From: Gemmatimonadales bacterium
Lineage (GTDB): Bacteria; Gemmatimonadota; Gemmatimonadetes; Gemmatimonadales; GWC2-71-9
Reading direction: 5' to 3'
DNA: 63,422 bases
NCBI GenBank assembly: GCA_025927545.1
Contig: JAICLE010000008.1
Location: 1-63,422, forward strand
This document shows positions 57,005-63,422 of this stretch, piece by piece. The number at the start of each line of letters is the position of its first letter. The stretch's first letter is position 1. The notes under the pieces were generated by a model, which saw only the letters and a list, made by a program, of their open reading frames with translations, searched no databases and had not been told where the DNA came from. Position numbers and translations under genes: made by a program.

Positions 57005-58543
57005 CTAGTCCCCGTTTTCCCCCAGCACCTGCCGCACCGTCCGCAGCAGCCGGTCGAGGGAGAATGGCTTCTCCAGAAACTGGGTGCCCGGCTCGAGCAG
57101 GCGGTGGCGGTCGATGGAGCCGTCGCTGGTGCCGGAGATGTAGAGCAGCTTGATGGCGGGGCGGTGAATGCCGAGCCGGGCGGCCAACTCCCGGCCGTTG
57201 AGCTCCGGCAGCAGCATGTCGGTCAGGAGCAGGTGGATGTGGCCGGGGTGTCGGTCCGCGATGGCGGTAGCTGTCCGGGCGTCACCCGCGGCGAGCACGG
57301 TGTAGCCCACCCGCTCGAGCACCCGCCGGGCAAGCTCCCGCACCTGCTGCTCATCTTCGACCAGGAGAATGGTCTCGGTCCCGCCGCTCGGCACCTCGGG
57401 AGACGGGTTCACCGGCCCGCTGCCCTCATGGCGCGGGAGATAGATCGTGAACGAGGTCCCCCGGCCCGGCTCGCTCGCCGCCTCGATGTGGCCGCCGCTC
57501 TGCTTGACGATGCCGTAGACCGCAGCGAGCCCCAGCCCGCCGGCGCCGGAGGGCCCGGTCCCATGGAACGGCTCGAAAATCCTCGCCAGCGCGGGTGCAT
57601 CCATTACCGGGCCGCTATCTCGGAGTTCGAGGACGACGTACGTCCCGGCCCGAAGACCGTGCAGGCGCGCTCCCGCGGCCGCATCGAGCCGTTCCTGGCG
57701 GGTGAGCAGCTCGAGCGTGCCACCCTCCGGCATCGATTCCTTCGCGTGCGCGCAGAGCTGGGTCAGGATCTGCTCGAGCTGGTTGGGATCGGCGACGATG
57801 GGGTCGAGCCCGGGAGTGGGCGTCGAGACGACGCGCACCCCGGGGCCCGCCAGCCGGCGCATCGCCGACAGGCGCCCGGCCACCAGGCGATTGAGATCGA
57901 GCACGCGGGGCGCGAGCACCTGACGGCGGCTGAACGCCAGGAGCTGGCGGGTCAGGCTGGCCGCGCGGTCAGCCGAGCGCTGGATCTGTGCCAGGTCGTC
58001 GCGCCCGAGCTGGGAAAGTCCCGGCTCCTCCTGCAGCAGCGCCACGTGGCCGATGATCCCCGTGAGCAGGTTGTTGAAGTCGTGGGCGACGCCGCCGGCG
58101 AGCTGGCCGACCGCTTGCGCGCGTTCGGCTCGCAGCAGGCGCTGCTCGAGCTGCCGGCGGTCGGTGACGTCGATGGAGCAGCCCACGAGGCCCAGGTATG
58201 CGCCATCAGCCGCGTAATGCGGGACGGCGGTGTCATGCAGCCAGCGATACTCGCCATCGTGCCGCTCGGCCCGGTACTCGACGTTCAGCGGAACCTGCTG
58301 CGCCAGCGCTACACGGAACTGCTCCTCGCACGCCGCACGGTCCTCCGGATGGAGCCGCTCCAGCCAGCCGAAACCGAGCTCGCCGGCCAGGGTTCGGCCG
58401 GTGAACTCGAGCCACCGGGCGTTGACGTAGTCACACGCGCCGTCCGGTGTCACCGTCCGGACGATCAGCGGCAGCGCATCGCAGCCGGGCCGCGCACCGA
58501 CGTGCGGCTCGCGAAGCGAGGTGAAGTCGTTCTCGATGCTCAA
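57005..58543 (-). CDS. PAS-histidine kinase-receiver hybrid with degenerate ATP site
   Basis: A 512-residue protein: PAS (about 20-130), HisKA with His154 (GGVAHDFNNLLTGI), HATPase (about 250-370) and receiver (about 390-508). The kinase core looks damaged. The N-box Asn is His266 (LCAHAKESM) and the G1 box is DSGPVMD (Val in place of the second Gly), while the G2 glycines (GAGGLGLA) remain. The receiver is intact (Asp442 in LLLTDMLLP). This suggests a protein that no longer autophosphorylates but can still receive or relay phosphate, or act as a phosphatase. No membrane segment is seen. It stands alone, about 120 bases from the neighbouring kinase. Confidence 0.88.
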   Translation of the reverse strand: MSIENDFTSLREPHVGARPGCDALPLIVRTVTPDGACDYVNARWLEFTGRTLAGELGFGWLERLHPEDRAACEEQFRVALAQQVPLNVEYRAERHDGEYRWLHDTAVPHYAADGAYLGLVGCSIDVTDRRQLEQRLLRAERAQAVGQLAGGVAHDFNNLLTGIIGHVALLQEEPGLSQLGRDDLAQIQRSADRAASLTRQLLAFSRRQVLAPRVLDLNRLVAGRLSAMRRLAGPGVRVVSTPTPGLDPIVADPNQLEQILTQLCAHAKESMPEGGTLELLTRQERLDAAAGARLHGLRAGTYVVLELRDSGPVMDAPALARIFEPFHGTGPSGAGGLGLAAVYGIVKQSGGHIEAASEPGRGTSFTIYLPRHEGSGPVNPSPEVPSGGTETILLVEDEQQVRELARRVLERVGYTVLAAGDARTATAIADRHPGHIHLLLTDMLLPELNGRELAARLGIHRPAIKLLYISGTSDGSIDRHRLLEPGTQFLEKPFSLDRLLRTVRQVLGENGD

Positions 58544-58662
58544 CGACGGAACTCCGACGGGCTGCTGGGTGGGGGAAACGGTCGCGTAATCTGGCGCGCC
58601 CCTCAGGATGCGGCAAGAGCGGTGCCGCTGGCGAGCCGGTTGGGCGGCCTCTACTCTTGTGC

Positions 58663-59739
58663 ATGCCCTTTCTCGATACCGAACGCCAGCGGGCGTCCGC
58701 GCTCATACTCGTGCTGGGCGTCGGTCTGGCGTACGCGCTGTGGCCGTTCAGCACCGGTCTGCTCGGGGCCGTCGTGCTGTACGTCGTCTTCGGGCCCGTC
58801 TATCGAGGACTTGCCCAGCGCGGGATCAGGCCCGGCATCTCCGCGGGGATCGTGGTGCTGCTCGCCCTGGTGCTGGTGGTGGGGCCGGGGATCTCGTTCA
58901 TCGGCCTCGTAGCCAACGAAGCGCAGGCAATGGCATCCGGGGTGATCCAGAGTCCGCTGCTCGCACGGCTCCGGGAGCTGCGCGTCGGTCCGTACGACAT
59001 CGGCGCCCACATCGAGGCGCTCGGCTCGCAGGTCGTCACCTGGCTCGGCAGCAGCGCGCTTAGCGTGGTGGGGACGGCCACGCGGCTGGGCATCCAGCTC
59101 ACGATCGCCTTCTTCGGCCTGTTCTACCTCCTGGTGGCCCCGGAAGGAGCCTGGCCCTCGGTCCGCCCGCTCATCCCGTTCTCGGCGCGCCATGCGGAGG
59201 CGCTGCGGTCGCGCTTTCGGGACGTGACCTTCTCCACCCTGGTGGGAACCGGATTGACGGCCGCCGTACAGGGGCTGCTCGTGGGAGTGGCCTTCGCCGC
59301 CGCCGGTCTGTCCAACGCACTCTTCTGGGGCGTGGTGACCATCATCGTGGCCATCCTCCCGGTCGTGGGAAGCGGCCTCGTGTGGGCTCCGGGCGTCGCG
59401 GCACTCGCGATCGAGGGCCGCTACGGTTGGGCCATCGCGATGGCCCTGTGGGGGCTGCTGGTGGTGGGCAACGTGGACAACGTCATCCGGCCCTACGTGT
59501 TCCGCCGGTGGGCGCGGATCCATCCGTTCGTGACGGTGATCGGCGCGTTCGCCGGGATCAATTGGTTCGGGCTGCTGGGGCTGCTGATCGGGCCGCTGGC
59601 CATCTCGTACTTCTTCGAGCTGATCCGGATGTACGGCGAGGAGTTCCTCGAGGAGGACGAATCGGCGACGGTCCGAGCTAGCCCGCGCCCCGGATGGCCG
59701 CGGTCAGGCGATCCGCCATTTCCCGCGCCGCGTCCCTGA
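58663..59739 (+). CDS. AI-2E family transporter (PerM-like)
   Basis: A 358-residue inner-membrane protein of the AI-2E exporter/PerM family with about eight hydrophobic segments. Examples are ALILVLGVGLAYALWPF, ISAGIVVLLALVLVVGPGISFIGLV, LGIQLTIAFFGLFYLLVAPEG, AAVQGLLVGVAFAAAGLSNALFWGVVTIIVAILPVVGSGLVWAP and GINWFGLLGLLIGPLAISYFFEL. The PVVGSGLVWAP turn and the VDNVIRPYVF segment are typical. Substrates in the family include AI-2 and sodium/proton exchange; the substrate here is unknown. ATG 58663 is preferred over the TTG two codons earlier. The 3' end overlaps the next, minus-strand gene by 62 bases. Confidence 0.9.
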   Translation: MPFLDTERQRASALILVLGVGLAYALWPFSTGLLGAVVLYVVFGPVYRGLAQRGIRPGISAGIVVLLALVLVVGPGISFIGLVANEAQAMASGVIQSPLLARLRELRVGPYDIGAHIEALGSQVVTWLGSSALSVVGTATRLGIQLTIAFFGLFYLLVAPEGAWPSVRPLIPFSARHAEALRSRFRDVTFSTLVGTGLTAAVQGLLVGVAFAAAGLSNALFWGVVTIIVAILPVVGSGLVWAPGVAALAIEGRYGWAIAMALWGLLVVGNVDNVIRPYVFRRWARIHPFVTVIGAFAGINWFGLLGLLIGPLAISYFFELIRMYGEEFLEEDESATVRASPRPGWPRSGDPPFPAPRP

Positions 59740-60034
59740 GCTCGAGCAACTCGCGCTGATGCGTGCCGAGCGGCCCCGCGTCGAGATCGGTGACGATGGC
59801 CCGGCAGATCTCCGTGGCGCGCCGGAGCCGGAAGCGCAGCAGCACCGCGTCCGGCTCGGCCGAGCCCGCCGCGGAGATCACGGCCCAGAGCCGGAGCCGC
59901 GCGTCGTCGAGCGCGCTCTTCAGGTCTGCCAATCCGTCCTGGGGCAGGTCTCCCTGGCGGAGCTTGGCCTCGATCGACTGCACGGTCGCGCGCAACGCCG
60001 CGACCGGGCTCTGTGCCGCGTAGTCGGCCATCAT
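59678..60034 (-). CDS. Small helical protein of unknown function
   Basis: A 118-residue, mostly helical soluble protein (ALRATVQSIEAKLRQGDLP, LADLKSALDDARLRLWAVISAAG, LLRFRLRRATEICRAIVTDL, LLELRDAAREMADRLTAAIRG). No motif or family is recognised; the helix pattern suggests a four-helix bundle. It follows the OmpA/TSP3 gene after 21 bases on the same strand, so it may be co-transcribed with it. The 3' 62 bases overlap the convergent transporter gene. Confidence 0.6.
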   Translation of the reverse strand: MMADYAAQSPVAALRATVQSIEAKLRQGDLPQDGLADLKSALDDARLRLWAVISAAGSAEPDAVLLRFRLRRATEICRAIVTDLDAGPLGTHQRELLELRDAAREMADRLTAAIRGAG

Positions 60035-60055
60035 TCCCCCATCCGGAGCCGCTGC

Positions 60056-61423
60056 CTAGTTGAGCCGGGTCAGCTCCACCCGCCGGTTCTGCGCCCGGCC
60101 CGCGGCCGTCCGGTTCGATGCGATCGGCTTGTTCGGCCCGAAGCCGGCCGCGGTAAGCCGGTCGGCCGCCACGCCCTTGGAAATGAGATACTCGCGGACC
60201 GCGTTGGCCCGTGCCGCCGAGAGCCGCTTGTTCACCGCGGCGGACCCGGTGTTGTCGGTGTGGCCGCCGACCTGCACCTTGATGGAGTCGTTGGCCACGA
60301 GCGACTCCGCCACCCCGTCCAGGATCGTCTGCGACTCCGGCGTGAGGTCGGCCTTGCCGGTCTCGAAGTTCACGCCTTCGAGGATCAGCGTCTTCTTCGA
60401 TTGCTCGAACAGCACCTGGCAGCCTTCCTGGTCGACCTTGACGCCGGCCGGCGTGCTCGGGCACCGATCCTTGTCGTCGTTGACCCCATCGCCGTCCGCA
60501 TCCTTGGGCAGCGGGCACCCCTTGGCATCCACCTGCTCGCCCGCGGGGGTGTCCTTGCACTGGTCCACATCATCGTTGACGCCGTCGCCGTCGGCGTCCT
60601 TCGGCAGCGAGCAGCCCTTGGCATCGACCTTGTCTCCGGCCGGGGTGTCGGGGCACTGGTCGGCGGTGTCCACCACGCCGTCGCCGTCGGCATCCTTCGG
60701 CAGCGAGCAGCCGCTGGCGTCCACCTTGTCGCCGGCCGGGGTGGCGTTGCACTTATCCACGTCGTCGAGGACGCCATCGCCGTCGCTGTCCTTGATGGTG
60801 CAGCCCTTCGCGTCCACCTTGGCGCCGGCGGGCGTGTCCTTGCACTCGTCCGCCTTGTCCGGCACGCCGTCGCCGTCCCGGTCGCGGACCTTGCCCCCGC
60901 GGTTGCCCAGGAAGAAGCTGAGCCCCGGCTGAATGCCCCAGTTGAGGTTGTCCGAGGCGCCATTGTCGGGCGAGGGGATGTAGTCGAGGTAGGTGTCGAT
61001 GCGGATCGAGGTGACATCGCCCAGGCCGAGCCGGAGGCCGACGCTGCCGGTGACGCCGTTGTCGCTCAGGTGGTAGTCGCGGCGGTAGAGCGTGTGGACG
61101 AAGCCCGCGGCAAAGATGAAACCCGTCTGCTCGCCCGCCGGCACGTTCAGCGCCAGCTTTCCCCGCAGCGGCACGTAGGAAACATCGGACTGCAACCGCC
61201 CCTTGGCCGGCACCCACGCGCCCTCCGCCTCCACCGCCAGATGGTCGGTGAGGAAGAGCCCGAGTCGTCCGCCCGGGCCGGCCTTCGCCTGCTGCATCTG
61301 CAGCGAGCGGTCGAAGTAGCTGACGTTGGGGAATACTCCAACTTCGAACGTGCCGGCCTGCTGGGCGGCGCTCTGCGAAGCGACGGCGATGGTCGCCAGA
61401 AGGAACAGGGCAAGGCTGCGCAT
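60056..61423 (-). CDS. OmpA-family outer-membrane protein with thrombospondin-3 repeats
   Basis: A 455-residue outer-membrane protein. The signal peptide (SLALFLLATIAVASQSAA) leads to an eight-strand barrel-like region (about 25-175). Five calcium-binding type-3 repeats of about 30 residues follow (pattern DxDGDGVxDxxDxCxxTPAGxxVDxxGC, about 180-335). The C-terminal OmpA domain is LEGVNFETGKADLTPES ... GGHTDNTGS ... AQNRRVELTRLN. It links outer membrane and peptidoglycan like OprF. GGAGAAGAAGTG precedes the ATG at 61423. The 293 bases upstream, shared with the divergent small gene, show no gene. Confidence 0.92.
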   Translation of the reverse strand: MRSLALFLLATIAVASQSAAQQAGTFEVGVFPNVSYFDRSLQMQQAKAGPGGRLGLFLTDHLAVEAEGAWVPAKGRLQSDVSYVPLRGKLALNVPAGEQTGFIFAAGFVHTLYRRDYHLSDNGVTGSVGLRLGLGDVTSIRIDTYLDYIPSPDNGASDNLNWGIQPGLSFFLGNRGGKVRDRDGDGVPDKADECKDTPAGAKVDAKGCTIKDSDGDGVLDDVDKCNATPAGDKVDASGCSLPKDADGDGVVDTADQCPDTPAGDKVDAKGCSLPKDADGDGVNDDVDQCKDTPAGEQVDAKGCPLPKDADGDGVNDDKDRCPSTPAGVKVDQEGCQVLFEQSKKTLILEGVNFETGKADLTPESQTILDGVAESLVANDSIKVQVGGHTDNTGSAAVNKRLSAARANAVREYLISKGVAADRLTAAGFGPNKPIASNRTAAGRAQNRRVELTRLN

Positions 61424-61716
61424 CACTTCTTCTCCGGTGTAACCGACTAGGCGATCGCGCAAGGTGGAACGCGGACGGCTCAATAGTGGCGAGGTACCCC
61501 GAGAGAGGGCAATGGGCCGTGCGGCGGCGACGAACGGCATCGGGCGGTTTGCCGAACGGGCCGGATTCGGTCTTTCTTCTCTTTCGCGCGCACCCGCCCG
61601 AAGGCAATGGTAGCTGGCCGCGGTCGCTCGCGGCTCGCGGGCGTCTGGCGCCGCCCCGCCTCCCGTTCGCCGGCCCGCGCCAGTCCGACCGGCTCGTCGC
61701 ACCGAGGACCTATGTG

Positions 61717-62043
61717 ATGCTCTCGACCGCCATGGAACAGGAGCGGCTCCTCATCGCCCAACGCCTCCTCTCCGAGATCGAACGCCGCCACGGACTTCCG
61801 CACCCGATACAACGCGAGCTTCACCCCGTCATCATGGATCGTTTTCTGGCTGTCTACCTCCCCGAGTCCCGGGAAGGCGAGCCGGTCCCCCAGGCGCTCG
61901 AATACGCCTTCGCTCCTCGTCTGACCGACGCCCTCGATCTGCTCCGGGATGTGGTGAGCGAATCGGACGAGGGTTGCGGCGCCGCCCTCTACGTGCACGA
62001 TCTCGATACCGGCGTGACCGCGGACACACGGGAGCCGCACTGA
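61717..62043 (+). CDS. Small acidic protein of unknown function
   Basis: A 108-residue soluble protein (ERLLIAQRLLSEIERRHGLPHPIQRELHPVIMDRFLAVYLPESREGEPVPQALEYAFAPRLTDALDLL...). It is helical with an acidic, Cys-containing C-terminus (SESDEGCGAALYVHDLDTGV). I do not recognise it. ATG 61717 is the first good start; 61732 is an alternative. The M42-like gene starts 44 bases after its stop on the same strand. Confidence 0.5.
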   Translation: MLSTAMEQERLLIAQRLLSEIERRHGLPHPIQRELHPVIMDRFLAVYLPESREGEPVPQALEYAFAPRLTDALDLLRDVVSESDEGCGAALYVHDLDTGVTADTREPH

Positions 62044-62087
62044 ACCTTCCCGGCTTGAGGATAGCCCGAGGCGAGCGCGTCCCGATC

Positions 62088-63053
62088 ATGGCCGCGCTCG
62101 CCTTGTTGCTGTCGGCGAGTGCCGGGCGCGCGGCGGCCCAGGCGCCGGACCCGGCGCTCGCCGGGCTCGCGGTGCGTCTCGCGGCGATGACCGCCGTCAC
62201 CGGCTACGAGCAGCGGATGATCGACTCGCTGATCGCCCTCGTGCCCGGTGCCGCGCGCGACCGCGCGGGGAATGCTGTCGTCGTGCTAGGCGCCGGCAGC
62301 CGGCGCCGGCTGGTGGCGTGTCCCGTCAGCGAGCCGGGGTTCATCGTTGGCGGCGTGCGCCCGGACGGATGGATGACGTTGCGCCGCGCGCCCGGCCGGG
62401 TCTCGCCGCTGGCGGAGCGGCAGATCGAAGGCCAGCGGGTGACCGTGTTCGGCCGCCGGGGCGCGGTCCCCGGCGTGATCGGAGTGCGCTCGATCCATCT
62501 CACGCGCGGCCGCGGCGCGGCGGCCGAAGGGGCGTTCACGGTGGATAGCGCCTACCTCGACATCGGTGCTTCGTCGAGGGCGGAGGTCGCCGGCGCCGGC
62601 GTGGGCGTGCTGAGCCCGCTCGCCCTCGCCCGAAGGCCGCAGCGCTACGGCCCCGATCTGCTCGCCGCGCCGATGGCCGCCCGGCGCACCGCCTGCGCGG
62701 CACTGGTGCTGGCGGCGCGCCGGGCGGTCGCGGAGCGGGGAATGGTGCCGCCGGACGAACGGGTCGTGATCGCCTTCATGGTCGAGCAGGAGCTTGGCGG
62801 GCGCGGGCTCGGGACGCTCGCCAACGCGAACGGGCCGTTCGAGGAAACCCTGGTCGTGGATGGCGCGCCGGGTGGGCCCGGTGCCGTCGTCCGGGCCCCC
62901 GACTCGCTCGCGGCCCGCTGGCCCGGACTCGGCGCCGTGACCCGCTGGTCGTTAGGCGCGCGGTACGCGGGCACCCCGGTGGAGACGACATCGCTTGGCG
63001 GCGCCGATTCGCTCCGGAGCGCGCTCGCCGCGTGGATCGGCGGCCGGCGGTGA
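62088..63053 (+). CDS. Exported M42-like protein with degenerate active site
   Basis: A 321-residue exported relative of M42 (FrvX/DUF-type glutamyl aminopeptidase-like) peptidases. It has a signal peptide (ALALLLSASAGRAAAQ), TAVTGYEQRM near the mature start, and the domain order of the family. Metal ligands are missing: the AHxDE position reads ACPVSEPGF (about 77-85), the bridging Asp region reads APMAARRTAC (Ala where LDDR-type motifs have Asp), and the catalytic Glu in EQELGG is Gln (Gln234). It is therefore probably a pseudopeptidase. A TTG at 62055 or GTG at 62079 are alternative starts. It overlaps the next M42 gene by GTGA, so both are made together and may form a heterocomplex. Confidence 0.8.
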   Translation: MAALALLLSASAGRAAAQAPDPALAGLAVRLAAMTAVTGYEQRMIDSLIALVPGAARDRAGNAVVVLGAGSRRRLVACPVSEPGFIVGGVRPDGWMTLRRAPGRVSPLAERQIEGQRVTVFGRRGAVPGVIGVRSIHLTRGRGAAAEGAFTVDSAYLDIGASSRAEVAGAGVGVLSPLALARRPQRYGPDLLAAPMAARRTACAALVLAARRAVAERGMVPPDERVVIAFMVEQELGGRGLGTLANANGPFEETLVVDGAPGGPGAVVRAPDSLAARWPGLGAVTRWSLGARYAGTPVETTSLGGADSLRSALAAWIGGRR

Positions 63054-63422
63054 GCCGCCCGTGCTGGTGCTGCGCTCTTGCCCTGCTCCCCACCGTGCTC
63101 TCGGCGCAGCAACCGGTGCCCCTCGACGAGGTCGAGCGGGTGCTCCAGCCGCTGGTCGAGAGCTACGGTGTCTCCGGCATGGAGGCTCCCGTGCGCGGGA
63201 CGGTGGAGCGGCTGCTGCCGCGCGGGATGCGGACGCGGACCGATACCGCGGGCAACCTGTGGCTCACCATGGGCCGCGGCGAGCCGACGGTCGTCTTTGT
63301 CGCCCACCTCGACGAGATCGGGTTCAAGGTGACCGCGATCCGCGACGACGGCACCCTCGACGCCGTTGCGGTCGGGGGCCTCTTTCCCACGCTCTGGGAA
63401 GGCCGACCGGCGCTGGTGCACA
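63050..63422 (+). CDS. Exported M42-family metallopeptidase, 5' part
   Basis: The first 124 codons of a second M42-like peptidase; the rest lies outside the window. GTG 63050 overlaps the previous stop (GTGA). A short signal (WCCALALLPTVLSAQ) leads to the mature start, and the first metal motif AHLDEIGF is intact at about residues 85-92 (His86, Asp88), unlike in the gene directly upstream. It is the likely catalytic partner of the pair. Confidence 0.85.
   Translation, partial: MSRPCWCCALALLPTVLSAQQPVPLDEVERVLQPLVESYGVSGMEAPVRGTVERLLPRGMRTRTDTAGNLWLTMGRGEPTVVFVAHLDEIGFKVTAIRDDGTLDAVAVGGLFPTLWEGRPALVH

Noticed and set aside
1-63422. CRISPR arrays, tRNA, rRNA, prophage or insertion-sequence transposases
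   Set aside because: No regularly spaced 24-37 bp repeats, no tRNA-like T-loop and acceptor pairs, and no transposase, integrase or phage structural motif were seen. The short word repeats have the wrong unit length and no spacers.

Overview
The window is a 63.4 kb, gene-dense, GC-rich (roughly two thirds G+C or more) bacterial chromosome segment. It encodes many Gram-negative envelope proteins: beta-barrel proteins, OmpA-type proteins with thrombospondin-3 repeats, lipoproteins, and a secreted HELVH-peptidase/TolB-propeller/barrel chimera. It also encodes a caa3-type cytochrome oxidase, IspH, and an enoyl-ACP reductase with plant-like active-site spacing. This mix best fits a soil or environmental Gemmatimonadota-like bacterium. 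That assignment is an inference from gene content, since no rRNA or tRNA gene is present. Most of the many long overlapping open frames are GC-driven shadows. Genes are often coupled by 4-nt ATGA or GTGA overlaps, and I used these to fix several starts.

Layout. 0-1.5 kb: the 5' part of a formaldehyde-activating enzyme gene (minus) and two small genes. 1.5-13.5 kb: plus-strand genes for a secreted peptidase/propeller/barrel protein, a DEAH helicase, a Fis-type regulator, a barrel protein, IspH, a cyclase-family protein and an aldose epimerase-like protein. 13.5-20.1 kb: a coupled minus cluster (soluble glucose-dehydrogenase-like lipoprotein, DUF72, CDF transporter), an LEA14-like protein and a second C-family DNA polymerase (DnaE2-like). 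20.3-24.6 kb: a membrane/coiled-coil protein, a stress or ribosome-hibernation trio (DksA-like, HPF-like, CBS), a quinone oxidoreductase and a secreted helical protein. 24.5-27.0 kb: a coupled minus operon of a tiny zinc-ribbon protein, an SPL-type radical SAM protein and an ImuB-like Y-family pseudo-polymerase. Together with the nearby dnaE2 it resembles a split mutasome.

27-34 kb: a lysophospholipase-like hydrolase, an OmpA protein, DUF983, a ClC channel, DUF1003, and a greA / groES-like / unknown operon (minus). 34-39 kb: the oxidase operon coxB-coxA-coxC-coxD-ctaG behind a readable sigma70-like promoter. 39-46 kb: DUF423, a YdjM-like membrane protein, a dienoyl-CoA-reductase-like SDR, an enoyl-CoA hydratase, FabI, and a YbbP/YbbA-type ABC system divergent from a TesA-like lipase, as in E. 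coli. 46.9-50.8 kb: a class V aminotransferase with its coupled GntR regulator and a clear operator, a secreted protein, a flavin reductase and a barrel protein. 50.9-58.5 kb: an M16 peptidase and two sensor-kinase loci. 58.6-63.4 kb: an AI-2E transporter, a helical protein, an OmpA/TSP3 protein, a small unknown protein, and a tandem of M42-like peptidases.

The most unusual signals are four. (1) Seven loci carry 7-8 bp word repeats, usually arranged as imperfect inverted arms, with a different word at each locus. Three of them lie in frame inside the dnaE2-like gene, and one flanks a decayed four-helix-bundle gene. (2) Several proteins look like pseudoenzymes: an ImuB-like polymerase without two catalytic acids, a receiver domain with Ala at the phospho-acceptor site, a hybrid kinase with a broken ATP-binding site, and an M42 protein without metal ligands directly upstream of an apparently intact paralogue. 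(3) A stand-alone NrdJ-like zinc ribbon is coupled to a radical SAM gene. (4) A compact DksA/HPF/CBS operon lies behind a structured intergenic region.
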